This document shows positions 1 through 8,007 of a DNA stretch of 57,309 nucleotides, one piece after another. The notes beneath the pieces are model-generated. The model made no database searches. It had not been told where the DNA came from and worked only from the letters and a program-made list of their open reading frames with translations. Every line of letters starts with the position of its first letter. Positions within the stretch are counted from its first letter, which is position 1. The DNA is from a virus, in IMG/VR virus record IMGVR_UViG_3300005253_002116, positions 1-57,309 of that record; one strand, given 5' to 3'. A program made the translations under genes and the position numbers.

Positions 1-2
1 CA

Positions 3-596
3 TTTTGTATGAATACTTTAGGTCTTTCCTACGAAGCCTGTTATGGTAGTGATGAAGAAAAAAATCAACCTACTCAATATCAATGGGAAGATGCTTCGGC
101 TTATCTTAGATGGAAATTGGGTAGTCGTGAAATAGAATATACAGGTGGGTCTGTATTAAAATGTGAATATCAAGATGAAGCGAACCTAACTGCCGCTTAT
201 TTTAATCCAAGTCATCAGCCGTTAGGACATAAATCAGGCTCAATGAGTGGTAGAGATATTATGCAAATATTCGGTACTGATTTAATACGTTATACTTTTG
301 GTAATGTTTGGGCAGCAGCAACAATTCGCCTAATTAAAAGAACTGGTAAACCCTTAAATCTAATTACTGACAATAGATTTCCAAATGAGATTGAAACTGT
401 CCTTAAGGAAGACTATAGTTATATAGTGAGACTAACTCGTAGTCCACATGGACATAAAGATATGCATCCTAGCGAAGCTTCATTAGATGATTATGACTGG
501 AATCATGAGCGATGTTTTATTTTAGATAATGCTAAAATGACTATTGATGAACAAAACGAGGCACTAGTGCCAATTCTAAAAAAGATTTTTCTTTAA
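3..596 (+). CDS. Deoxynucleoside monophosphate kinase, 3' part (open at left edge)
   Basis: The frame is open to the left edge of the window, so the first ATG at 9 is probably internal and the N-terminal P-loop half lies outside. The visible 195 residues contain a QIFGTDLIR segment near residue 86 and a TDNRFPNE motif near residue 119, both typical of the C-terminal half of phage dNMP kinases (T4 gp1-like), which phosphorylate dNMPs for phage DNA synthesis. The gene is AT-rich like the three genes after it and is followed 18 bp later by prkA, with a CCTGGAG ribosome-binding site. Family call fairly sure; exact substrate unknown. Confidence 0.7.
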   Translation, partial: FCMNTLGLSYEACYGSDEEKNQPTQYQWEDASAYLRWKLGSREIEYTGGSVLKCEYQDEANLTAAYFNPSHQPLGHKSGSMSGRDIMQIFGTDLIRYTFGNVWAAATIRLIKRTGKPLNLITDNRFPNEIETVLKEDYSYIVRLTRSPHGHKDMHPSEASLDDYDWNHERCFILDNAKMTIDEQNEALVPILKKIFL

Positions 597-614
597 ATCC
601 TGGAGAAATTAATA

Positions 615-3600
615 ATGAATTTTATTGAAAAGCTGCAATCTGCAAGCAAAGAAGCAGTCAAGATAGAGAAGTGGACAGGGACGTTCCGTGAATTCTTGGA
701 GCTTTATGAATCAGGGAAATATCCTCATCTAGGTGTATTAACTCATCAACGAGTTTATAATATGGTTTTGGCGGCAGGCAAAGAACCTCAAAAGTTCTTT
801 GGCAACGACCGTATTAGGTTCAACTTTTTTGAAGATTCGCTTTTTGGTATAGAACGTAGCGTTGATGAAATTATGACCTACATTGCTTCTGCTGCTCAGA
901 AGACAGAAACATCACGTCGTATGCTTTTACTTTTCGGGCCTGTTAGCACGGGCAAGAGTCAAATTGTAGCTTTACTTAAAAGAGGTTTGGAAGAATACTC
1001 TAAGACAGATGAGGGAGCAGTCTTTGCTCTCGCCGGTAGTAAAATGCATGAAAATCCTTTTTTATTAGTACCTAATCGTCTGCGAGATGAATTTACTGAA
1101 AAATATGGTTTACAAATTGAAGGAAGAATAAGTCCCCACACTGCGTGGCGACTAGAAGAAAAATTCAAAGGGGATTTTATGCAGTTTCCTGTGGAAAGAA
1201 TTTTTCTTTCCGAGAGTAAACGTGTAGGCATAGGTACGTGGCTCCCGAGCGATACGAAGACAGTTAGTACAGATTCCACAAGGATCTTTTGCGAAGATGG
1301 CATTGTTCGTCTTTCAGATTTATACTCGCAGAACGTAAAAGAGAATAACAAAGAAGATTTCACTTCTCTGAAAGAATTTAAAGCAGCAGCTTTTGAAGAA
1401 GATGAAGGCATTAAGGGTTTATTCGATCATGGCTTTTTGCCTATGTACAGAGTTAATGCGGGTGGTGTTTGGTTTGACTGTACACTTAACCATAGAATTA
1501 TGACTCTTAATGAGGATGGAGAATTTGTATGGAAAGAATTATCCGCTATTGATGATAAAACTCCTATTATCATTAAAACAGGTATGCGAAAATTCGGGAA
1601 AAATATTGAAACTTCCAATCTGGAATTAAAAGATAGAGAAATATCTATATCATCTCAGCGACATCATTGTTGGGGTACCTTATTGCAGAGGGAGCTTGTA
1701 CTCAATTTAATATAGAATTTACCATTACAGATAATATGATACAAAAAGATTATGTAGAGAATGTACGACAAGCTTTTGGTGGAGACGTGGTCGTTTCTGA
1801 GCGACTCCAATCTATGGATGGAAGGAAGGATGTTTATAGGTGCCATCTTCCTGCCTGCGTTAGTAGATGGTTAGTTTATAACTTTAATATTGATGATACA
1901 TCGTGTAATAAAAGAGTTCCAAGTAAAATATTGACTTCTCCTGAAGAATGTCATATAACTTTTCTTCAATCTGCATTTTTGGGTGATGGATGTATCAGAT
2001 ATAGGCTAGACACAACTCCAAGTTTTATCTATGGAACTTGCTCCGAAGAGTTAGCAATGGATATTCAAGCGATGTTATTAAATTTAGGGATATTAACCTA
2101 CATCGTTCCCCAGATTAACAAGAGATTTCCTAAAAATACTCAATACAGAGTAACATGTGAAGGCAACGACGTTTATCAAATCGCTGAAATGTTTCCTAAG
2201 TTTGCTCAACATCGTGGGTTTACCTGTCCAAACAACCTGCCTATACATAAGAATCAGTTAGAGTATTTTGGTTCACTTTCAGGTTTTATTCGTGAAATCA
2301 GACGATATACTAAACATACGAGAAATTTGATAGATCGACGATATTGCATTGATACTGAAAACAGTAGGACCCCCAGACGCAAGACTTTACTCAAGTGGCA
2401 TAAAGCACTATCTGAAGATATTGAATGGACTAATTCGCGGAAGAAAGATGAAATCTTAGCTAAATTAAGTAAAATATTGTATTATCGTCCAGTCAGATTG
2501 TCATCTAAAAAACCTATCGGCATTAAACATGGCATAGATTTATCATGTAACTCAGATATGTTCTCCTATGTAGCCAATGGTGTTATTAGTCATAATAGCC
2601 AGGATATTAGCGAACTAATTGGTGGCATTGATTATGCCAAAATTCAAGAGTATGGAGACGAAACACATCCTGACGCTTATAACTTTGATGGAGAATTATT
2701 TGTTGCTAATCGTGGTATTATGGAATTTATAGAGGGCCTTCGCAGCGACGAAAAATTTCTACGAGCTTGTTTAACAGCTACACAAGAGAAGTCAGTTAAA
2801 GCTCCTAGGTTCGGTTTAATTTATGTAGACGATTTAATTTTAATGCACTGCAATGAGACCGAATTCAATGAATTCATGCAAGAAAAGAAATACGAAGCTT
2901 ACCACGATCGTATGTATATTGTTAGAGTACCTTATAACTTAAGCGTGGATAATGAAGTGGCAATTTACGAGAAGCTACTTAAAGGAACTGATGCAGTAAT
3001 CAATATGCACATTGCACCAAAATCACTTGAGGCAGCATCTATTTTCTCTATCTTGACTAGATTAGAAGAACCCGCAGGCAAAGATTTGACATTGATCAAA
3101 AAAATGCAACTTTATAACGGGCAACATGTTAAAGGGTTTAAGTTAGAGCAAGTAAGCGATTTGAAAAAGAAATCTCCTCGTGAAGGTATGTATGGAGTTT
3201 CACCTAGGTTTATCATCGATCAAATCTCTGCTGCTATTTCTAAGGCTAAGTCAGAGGAGAGAGATTTTATTACTCCTTTAGATATATTACGAACTCTTAA
3301 TTCTGGAGTACAAAATAGAGACTCGTATACTTCTGAACAAAAAACTGAATGGCTGAAACATATTGATACAGCCCGAGCCGAATGGAATGATTTACTCAGG
3401 AATGATATTCAGAAAGCCTTTTTCTTGTCATTTGAGGCCGAAGCAACTAATTTGTGTGAAAACTATTTAGATATGATTGAAGCGTCTTGTGCTGGGGAAA
3501 AACCCAGAGACCCGATAACAGGCGATGAGGTTGAGCTTGATGAAAAGTTAATGAGTGCAGTGGAAGATCAGATCGAGATTTCTGATAGCGGGAAAGAAGA

Positions 3601-3880
3601 TTTTCGTAATGAAATTCTTCGAGCGGTTGGACAAGCTGCACGCAAAAAGATAAAATTTGATTACACTAAACACGCTCAGTTGATGGAAGGCATTCAAAAG
3701 GCAATGTTTGAGGAGCGTAAAGGTGCTATTAGAATGACTGTTTCAACTCGTAACCCAGATCCCGAAGCAGTCAAAAGACTTAATGCAGTCATCGATCGGA
3801 TGGTTGAACAGCAAGGATATAGTGCTGCCGCTGCTAACGAGTTGCTGAAATATGCTTCCAGTCATTTGTTTGATAAATAG
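615..3880 (+). CDS. prkA: PrkA-type serine protein kinase, interrupted by an intein and a frameshift
   Basis: The N-extein (215 aa) has the PrkA AAA+ domain with Walker A GPVSTGKS at residues 108-115. The C-extein (427 aa, from 2597) starts SQDISELIGGID and continues with DPDAY-like, TATQEKS and HCNETEF segments and a long helical C-terminus. Without the intein the protein would be about 642 aa, the usual PrkA size. An intein occupies 1260-2596. The reading frame changes from frame 3 to frame 2 between about 1637 and 1671, inside the intein just before its first LAGLIDADG motif; one missing base explains it exactly (1337 nt instead of 1338). It is either a sequencing error or a broken gene. 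PrkA, YeaH and SpoVR form a conserved bacterial stress/sporulation gene set, and the next two genes here match that set. Confidence 0.85.
1260..2596 (+). other. Intein with LAGLIDADG homing endonuclease (446 aa if the frame is restored)
   Basis: The C-terminal splice junction is canonical: VANGVISHN followed by Ser+1 at 2597, and the exteins join to the PrkA motif PSDTK-SQDIS. LAGLIDADG motifs LLGYLIAEG (about 1667) and SAFLGDG (about 1969) mark a DOD endonuclease. At the N-terminus the block A-like sequence STDSTRIFCEDG is present, but the residue at the expected splice point is Thr (or Val), not Cys, Ser or Ala. With the frameshift this suggests either decay or errors in the assembly; splicing competence is doubtful. 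Confidence 0.8.
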
Positions 3881-3888
3881 GGAATATC

Positions 3889-5061
3889 ATGTCTAATACT
3901 ATTATTGATCAAGATTATCCATATGATATTCTTCATAGAGGATCTAAGGATGCATCCCGTCATAATAAGCGGGTACAAGAGGCTGTTCGTAAACAGTTAA
4001 AAGATATTATTGGACAACAAGATATTATTACCGGGGATGGTAATAAAAAAGTCAAAGTTCGTCTTAAACATTTAAATCAATATCGCTTTGTTCATAGTCG
4101 AGATTATGTAGATGTAGTTGGCCGTGATGAGTTTGATGAATTAGAAGAAGGAGAAGTCTTACAAAGACCTGGTAGTGGTGGTGGAGATCCTCTTACGGCA
4201 GGTGATGCAATTGGTGATGCAGTCTATGAAGCAGAATATACCATTGAAGAATTGACTGATATTATGATGTCAGAACTCCAACTTCCAGATTTAGATGAAC
4301 GTAAGAAAAATGAAATAGTATCAGAGATTGTTGAATGGACTGATATACGTAAAGAGTCTGGTATACAATCTCTTATTGATAAAAAACGTACCCTGCTGGC
4401 TAACATTAAACGTAAATCTAAAATAAAGAAACTTGATCGAAAAAAACCTTTACCTATTATTAATGATGATTTGCGTTTTCGTACTTATAACATTATACAA
4501 GAAAAACACTCCAATGCTGTAGTTTTATTATGTATGGATCGTTCATCGAGCATGTGGCGAGATAAAATCTATGCTGTCAAGGCACTTTATTTCTGGATAG
4601 TACAATTCTTAAAGAGACGATATAATAAAGTCGAAATTCGATTCATTGCTCATGATTACGATGCTAGAGAACTCACTGAAAAAGAATTCTTTACAATTAG
4701 TGATAGTGGGGGAACAAGAGTTTCTGCTGCTTATGAAATGTGTGAAGGTCTGATTAAGCAAGAATACCCTGCCTCTAAATGGAATATATACGCTTTTCAT
4801 TCTTCTGATGGTGATACTTGGAGCGATGAAGAGTTATGTATGGAGATTGTAGATAGAATTACTAATAAACTAGGGGCTAATCTCTTTGCATATACTGAGA
4901 TTAATATAGATAGTTATAGACAGGGAAGTAGTTTGTTGCTGGATTGTTTTGAAGATAAAATGAGAAATAACAGTAAAATATTAGTCTCCGTTATTAACGA
5001 AATATCTGATGTAATGGATGCAATACGAACATTCTTAAGGCATTCAGTAAAGGAAGCATAG
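3889..5061 (+). CDS. YeaH/YhbH family protein (DUF444, vWA-like)
   Basis: At 390 aa it matches the usual length of the family that accompanies PrkA. A basic N-terminal region with GSGGGDP (about residue 95) is followed by a von Willebrand A-like domain containing the MIDAS-type motif MDRSSSMW (about residue 215) and SDSGGTRVSAA. In bacteria this protein is co-expressed with PrkA and SpoVR and is thought to act in the same phosphorylation pathway. It starts 8 bp after prkA and overlaps the SpoVR start (taGTG), so the three genes form an operon. Finding it beside phage nucleotide genes is unusual. Confidence 0.85.
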   Translation: MSNTIIDQDYPYDILHRGSKDASRHNKRVQEAVRKQLKDIIGQQDIITGDGNKKVKVRLKHLNQYRFVHSRDYVDVVGRDEFDELEEGEVLQRPGSGGGDPLTAGDAIGDAVYEAEYTIEELTDIMMSELQLPDLDERKKNEIVSEIVEWTDIRKESGIQSLIDKKRTLLANIKRKSKIKKLDRKKPLPIINDDLRFRTYNIIQEKHSNAVVLLCMDRSSSMWRDKIYAVKALYFWIVQFLKRRYNKVEIRFIAHDYDARELTEKEFFTISDSGGTRVSAAYEMCEGLIKQEYPASKWNIYAFHSSDGDTWSDEELCMEIVDRITNKLGANLFAYTEINIDSYRQGSSLLLDCFEDKMRNNSKILVSVINEISDVMDAIRTFLRHSVKEA

Positions 5062-5324
5062 TGATATCCGATAATATGCAAACTCGGTTTAATGAAATTG
5101 AAAGGCTTGCAAGAGCTGCTGGCTTGCGACCTTATGATACTCATTTTTTTCAAGTTCCTTCTAGTGTAATTACAGAAGTTGCTAGTTATGGATTGCCCAC
5201 TCGCTACTCGCACTGGTCTTTCGGAAGAGTGTTCGATGACCAAAAACGTGCCGAAGAAATGCAAGAGGCTTGTGCCTCCGCAGATGTTGATCTGGACGAA
5301 TTCCTTTCCTGGTTTGACAAGTGA
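5061..5324 (+). pseudogene. SpoVR family protein, N-terminal fragment fused to a foreign tail
   Basis: Residues 13-57 follow the SpoVR N-terminus: IERLARAAGL, then YGLPTRYSHWSFGRVF, which is the family HWSFGK signature. SpoVR proteins are about 450-510 aa, but here the frame ends at 87 aa with an acidic tail (EACASADVDLDEFLSWFDK). That tail and the TGA at 5322 belong to the small-ORF array of the second genome, because the stop sits in the conserved TGATCTCC module. The true junction is about 5230-5260. The start is GTG 5061, overlapping the previous stop; ATG 5076 is an alternative. Confidence 0.75.
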
Positions 5325-5397
5325 TCTCCAGCCCGCAGGCAGCTTAATCTCTGCTTGCCGCCGGAAACCACTATCACATCCTTCGGAGTACACGACA
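5322..5397 (+). repeat. Stop-hairpin-start module 1
   Basis: TGA stop in TGATCTCC, hairpin GCAGGCAG/CTGCTTGC (5335-5358, one G-U), then CGGAAACCACTATCACA, a GGAG ribosome-binding site and the next ATG at 5398. It is one of nine full modules of the same layout. Confidence 0.8.
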
Positions 5398-5604
5398 ATG
5401 AGCGACAAACAAACAACCGAAACTGCCCCATCACTAGAAACACTGATCCAAGAAGCTCTTCTCCTTGCCATAAAGGCTTCTGATTCATCAACCGATGCCA
5501 AGAGAGTCGCAGAGGAAGCCTCTGCTTTTGCCTACAACGCCTACTGCGCAATCTCGAAGGTCAGCGGAAGAATCAGCGGCGGTGTCCTAAAGAATAAAAA
5601 CTGA
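5398..5604 (+). CDS. Small hypothetical protein (68 aa)
   Basis: Starts at the ATG directly after the conserved module end (GGAGTACACGACAATG), which fixes the start. The protein is helical and alanine-rich with an SSTDAKRVAEEASAFAYNAY stretch and a basic C-terminus. No known family recognised. It is the first intact ORF of the left part of the small-ORF array and ends in module 2. Confidence 0.65.
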   Translation: MSDKQTTETAPSLETLIQEALLLAIKASDSSTDAKRVAEEASAFAYNAYCAISKVSGRISGGVLKNKN

Positions 5605-5681
5605 TCTCCGTCACCGGGCCTTGCCTTGTAGGGCCCGGATGCGGTTACCACTACCACACCCTTTTAGAGGAAGGAGTAACC
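5602..5681 (+). repeat. Stop-hairpin-start module 2
   Basis: TGATCTCC, then hairpin CCGGGCC/GGCCCGG at 5614-5638, then CGGTTACCACTACCACACC and a GGAAGGAG ribosome-binding site. The stem sequence differs from module 1 but pairing is kept. Confidence 0.8.
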
Positions 5682-5843
5682 CTGAAAAACACCCCGAAAA
5701 AAGAAACGACGATCGAACACGAGAATGCAACCAAAAAGGCTAAGCAAGCAAAGGCCGACTTAATCAACGTCCGCACGGACATTGTAGACACCCCAGCTTG
5801 CACGGCTTGGAAAGCGTGGATGAAAAAGAATAACCTGTCGTAA
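5682..5843 (+). CDS. Small basic hypothetical protein (53 aa, CTG start)
   Basis: The frame opens with CTG at 5682, 4 bp after a strong GGAAGGAG site, at exactly the place where the other array genes have ATG; no ATG, GTG or TTG fits. The product is Lys/Ala-rich and helical (MKNTPKKETT... ending WMKKNNLS). No family recognised. Its last codons and stop (AACCTGTCGTAA) lie inside a 35-nt sequence that is repeated exactly at 5996-6030. Confidence 0.5.
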   Translation: MKNTPKKETTIEHENATKKAKQAKADLINVRTDIVDTPACTAWKAWMKKNNLS

Positions 5844-5867
5844 CGTCAACCACCACCACCGGAGAAC
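5833..5867 (+). repeat. 35-nt exact direct repeat, copy 1 (short start module)
   Basis: Begins ACCTGTCGTAACGTC, has a CCACC run and ends CCGGAGAAC, which supplies the ribosome-binding site for the ORF at 5874. Identical to 5996-6030. In this copy it contains the stop codon of the preceding ORF. Confidence 0.85.
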
Positions 5868-5873
5868 TAGACT

Positions 5874-5990
5874 ATGAAAAAACCAGTAACTCTTCACGAT
5901 CTTATTAAAATGATAGAGGATGAAACCATTGACGATTATCCTTTTGGAAGCTTTTGGCGATGGATATTTAATTTTCTGGTAGCTGAGTAA
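5874..5990 (+). CDS. Small hypothetical protein (38 aa)
   Basis: ATG 7 bp after the GGAGAAC site of the repeat at 5833-5867. Acidic N-terminal half followed by an aromatic patch (FGSFWRWIFNFLVAE), so it may bind a membrane or a partner helix. Too short for family recognition; supported by its place in the array and the conserved upstream module. Confidence 0.45.
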   Translation: MKKPVTLHDLIKMIEDETIDDYPFGSFWRWIFNFLVAE

Positions 5991-5995
5991 TTCTC

Positions 5996-6030
5996 ACCTG
6001 TCGTAACGTCAACCACCACCACCGGAGAAC
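5996..6030 (+). repeat. 35-nt exact direct repeat, copy 2
   Basis: Identical to 5833-5867. Here it lies wholly after the stop of the preceding ORF (5990), so part of what is coding in copy 1 is non-coding here. It supplies the ribosome-binding site for the ATG at 6037. Confidence 0.85.
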
Positions 6031-6036
6031 GTAACT

Positions 6037-6348
6037 ATGCATCCCGAATTAAACTACTCCGCGAGTTGTTCAAAAAAAGCCCTCGAAATTAAGGCAGCTG
6101 AAGCCTGCCGGCAGCGAGCACTTAAAAAAGAACAGCAAGAGCATAATAAACAACTGTCTGAAATTACTATCGTCATTGAAACTACAAACTCTGCTTTTTT
6201 TACTTTCGATGGAAAACCTAATGCCACATCCGAAATATGCCGCATTTTGCATGATTTAACAATGGCAATTAGCAGAGGAACAGTTTTGAATAAAGTGCAA
6301 TTGCGTGACTACAACGGAAACCCAGTTGGACACGTTACATTTCGCTGA
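6037..6348 (+). CDS. Hypothetical protein (103 aa)
   Basis: Start fixed by the repeat-borne CCGGAGAAC site 7 bp upstream. A helical, Lys/Glu-rich first third (KALEIKAAEACRQRALKKEQ) is followed by an alternating beta-like second half ending LRDYNGNPVGHVTFR. No family recognised. It ends in a TGATCT context like its neighbours. Confidence 0.6.
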   Translation: MHPELNYSASCSKKALEIKAAEACRQRALKKEQQEHNKQLSEITIVIETTNSAFFTFDGKPNATSEICRILHDLTMAISRGTVLNKVQLRDYNGNPVGHVTFR

Positions 6349-6387
6349 TCTACCACCACTTCACCGCTACCACAGGAGAGTAAGACC

Positions 6388-6573
6388 ATGACCGATGCTG
6401 AGCTAAACTGCTACGCTCAACAGATCGTAGACGCCGTACAAGACCCAGACATCTACATTAAGGCTAATGTGGCCATCGCCAGAGAACGAGCCGCACGGAA
6501 CCGCGACAGGCTGCTAGGTGGCATTGGGCGACCAGACACAGCCTACCTCCGATCGGTAGGTTGGCCCCGCTGA
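6388..6573 (+). CDS. Small hypothetical protein (61 aa)
   Basis: ATG 7 bp after GGAGAGT; preceded by a short module without hairpin (TGATCTACCACCACTTCACC, 6346-6387). Acidic N-terminus, then an Arg/Ala helix (AIARERAARNRDRLLGG). No family recognised. Confidence 0.55.
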   Translation: MTDAELNCYAQQIVDAVQDPDIYIKANVAIARERAARNRDRLLGGIGRPDTAYLRSVGWPR

Positions 6574-6653
6574 TTGATTCCCGTTACCGGGCTATCCGAT
6601 GGAGGGGTAGCCTGGACCCGGTAACCACTCGCTTCACCCTGGAGAACGCGATA
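6571..6653 (+). repeat. Stop-hairpin-start module with extended stem
   Basis: TGATTGATT, then GTTACCGGG (6583-6591) paired with CCCGGTAAC (6617-6625), with an additional CTA/TAG inside, then CACTCGCTTCACCCTGGAG and the ATG at 6654. Nine-bp outer stem, no T-tract, so not a simple terminator. Confidence 0.75.
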
Positions 6654-6845
6654 ATGAGAACATTTTATGTTAAAACAAATGAAAACGGGGATCATTACAT
6701 ATTTAATAAAAAGAAAACAAAGTTTCTAGCGGGACCATTTGAGTCTCTAAATCAAGTTGACTCTTGGATTAGATGGAACACCGTTGATACTAATAAGTAC
6801 AAAGTGATCCGTATTAAGTACATCCTAAATAAGAGAACGCAATAA
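6654..6845 (+). CDS. Small basic hypothetical protein (63 aa)
   Basis: Start fixed by the module's CTGGAG site. The sequence (MRTFYVKTNENGDHYIF...) looks like a small beta-sheet protein, similar in style to host-DNA or RNA-binding phage proteins, but no family is recognised. Its stop TAA overlaps the next ATG (TAATG), so the next two genes are translationally coupled. Lower GC than the preceding ORFs. Confidence 0.6.
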   Translation: MRTFYVKTNENGDHYIFNKKKTKFLAGPFESLNQVDSWIRWNTVDTNKYKVIRIKYILNKRTQ

Positions 6846-7009
6846 TGATGAGACGCAGAGAACTTGTAATTGCCCTAGAAAAAGAGGGAATACAGTGTTG
6901 TTTCAAAGATCCTCTTTGGAGATTACGTCTCTTGTTTAGGACGCTGCCAATCAAAACACAAGAAAAATATATCACCATTCAACAACCTCCAGAGGAGCAA
7001 AAAAAATGA
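6845..7009 (+). CDS. Small hypothetical protein (54 aa)
   Basis: ATGATG start overlapping the preceding stop. Basic protein with a CC pair (GIQCCFKDPLWRLRLLF) and a Gln/Pro/Glu tail that also encodes the AGGAG ribosome-binding site of the next gene. No family recognised. Confidence 0.5.
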   Translation: MMRRRELVIALEKEGIQCCFKDPLWRLRLLFRTLPIKTQEKYITIQQPPEEQKK

Positions 7010-7173
7010 ACGAAAACGAACTGGCAAAAAGAATTGTAGATGAATTGACTTTCGATGAGATTCTCAAATTTGCTGTTCAGAAACTAGCTGAGCAATTTAG
7101 AGCAAATCGAGCACATTTTGAATTTGCACATCTTGACACAATTGGAGATTTTCCTCCGCCGCCGACCGACTGA
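7006..7173 (+). CDS. Small hypothetical protein (55 aa)
   Basis: ATGA overlap with the preceding gene. Helical body (ELAKRIVDELTFDEILKFAV) and a poly-Pro end (FPPPPTD). No family recognised. It is the last gene before the 500-bp dyad-rich region. Confidence 0.5.
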   Translation: MNENELAKRIVDELTFDEILKFAVQKLAEQFRANRAHFEFAHLDTIGDFPPPPTD

Positions 7174-7276
7174 AACCTTATACCCCCCAATCTGGTTCTT
7201 AGAGGCCCTTTTCTGACTATTAAACACAATAAACCATGCGACAAGACCCTAAACGTGGTGCCCCAAGGTGTCGCGG

Positions 7277-7301
7277 GGTGTCCCAAGAGGTTTGGGACAC
7301 C
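7277..7301. repeat. Inverted repeat GGTGTCCCAA/TTGGGACACC
   Basis: Perfect 10-bp arms separated by 5 nt (GAGGT). Operator-sized dyad using the same half-site as 7562-7619. Confidence 0.85.
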
Positions 7302-7355
7302 AAATCGACCCACTAAGTTATTGAAGCATAAAGACTTACGTTTTTCACACCCTCG

Positions 7356-7460
7356 AAGTGTCCCGGTGTCACAGGGAGTCTTTATACTTCCTCTTCTTTT
7401 CTAAACCTTTGTTCACTAGGAGTAAAAGAAGAAAGTACCCCCTGTGACAGGAGGACACTT
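7356..7460. repeat. Long two-part hairpin
   Basis: Outer arms of 21 nt (7356-7376 and 7440-7460) match at 18 positions, for example AAGTGTCC/GGACACTT and TGTCACAGGG/CCCTGTGACA. Inner arms TACTTCCTCTTCTTTT (7385-7400) and AAAAGAAGAAAGTA (7424-7437) extend the stem. Could be a cruciform or a structured RNA. Confidence 0.75.
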
Positions 7461-7467
7461 ATATATA

Positions 7468-7505
<38 letters not shown>

Positions 7506-7561
7506 AGTATTAGACTATATAACCTACTATTTCTAAACATGTCAATAACCCGTTATAGGGA

Positions 7562-7619
7562 TTGACCTGGTGTCCCAAAACGATGGGACAAAAACGGGAC
7601 ACTTGGGACACTAGGTCAA
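7562..7619. repeat. 17-nt inverted repeat with internal half-sites
   Basis: TTGACCTGGTGTCCCAA (7562-7578) against TTGGGACACTAGGTCAA (7603-7619), one mismatch in 17. Between the arms are two further GGGACA/GGGACAC half-sites in direct orientation. Confidence 0.85.
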
Positions 7620-7681
7620 GTGCTAGAACGGGGGGACTACTGGATTATCAATAGTGGTACTCCCTTTACCGAGGAGATTCA

Positions 7682-7936
7682 ATGAAAGAAGAACCTGAAA
7701 TGGCCACCTGCCCCGATTGTGGGGAGAGACAGCCCGTAACATACATCTGGCTTGTTTGGACACATTGCCGGGAGTGTGGGTGCCCTTTAGACCATGGTGC
7801 TGATGAAAGTGTACTTGCTCGCGTCGATTGGATAGCTATTGATCCCGAACAAGTCGTAGCACGGGAAGCACTTTCTCAAACAATTACATTTTCTAACATA
7901 GGAGTGTTAATAAAGGAAAACCAAAAAAGCAATTGA
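7682..7936 (+). CDS. Zinc-ribbon protein (84 aa)
   Basis: Two CxxC knuckles (CPDC at residues 9-12, CRECGC at 29-34) form a small zinc ribbon in the first half; the second half is acidic then Ser/Asn-rich. GAGGAG ribosome-binding site just upstream. Probably a protein- or nucleic-acid-binding accessory protein; no specific family recognised. Confidence 0.6.
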   Translation: MKEEPEMATCPDCGERQPVTYIWLVWTHCRECGCPLDHGADESVLARVDWIAIDPEQVVAREALSQTITFSNIGVLIKENQKSN

Positions 7937-7960
7937 CTTGCCGATTCAGCGTGATATAAT
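7933..7960 (+). promoter_or_regulatory. Sigma-70 promoter with extended -10
   Basis: TTGACT (7933-7938), 16-bp spacer, TGA-TATAAT (-10 at 7955-7960). It overlaps the end of the preceding ORF and drives the genes from 7966/8004 on. A start codon lies 5 nt after the -10, as at the leftward promoters at 49009, 49212 and 55190. Confidence 0.8.
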
Positions 7961-7965
7961 TGAGT

Positions 7966-8007
7966 ATGGTTCACAGAAACACGATCCACAGGAGAAAGAA
8001 ACTATGA
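7966..8007 (+). CDS. Possible leaderless 13-codon leader peptide
   Basis: ATG 5 nt after TATAAT, reading MVHRNTIHRRKKL and ending in a TGA that overlaps the ATG of the next gene (ATGA). The position suggests a leaderless upstream ORF translationally coupled to 8004. It may equally be chance, since 8004 has its own AGGAG site. Confidence 0.35.
   Translation: MVHRNTIHRRKKL

Noticed and set aside
1620-1680. Programmed -1 frameshift as explanation for the PrkA frame change
   Set aside because: No slippery heptamer lies in the window where both frames are open, and the shift is inside an intein; a missing base is simpler.
5218-5236. Sequence TCGGAAGAG at the SpoVR joint resembles an Illumina adapter
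   Set aside because: It encodes the conserved SpoVR motif HWSFGR in frame and the match to the adapter is only nine bases.
5322-6656. Reading the module hairpins as rho-independent terminators
   Set aside because: None has a T-tract, and each is followed by a ribosome-binding site and gene in the same direction.
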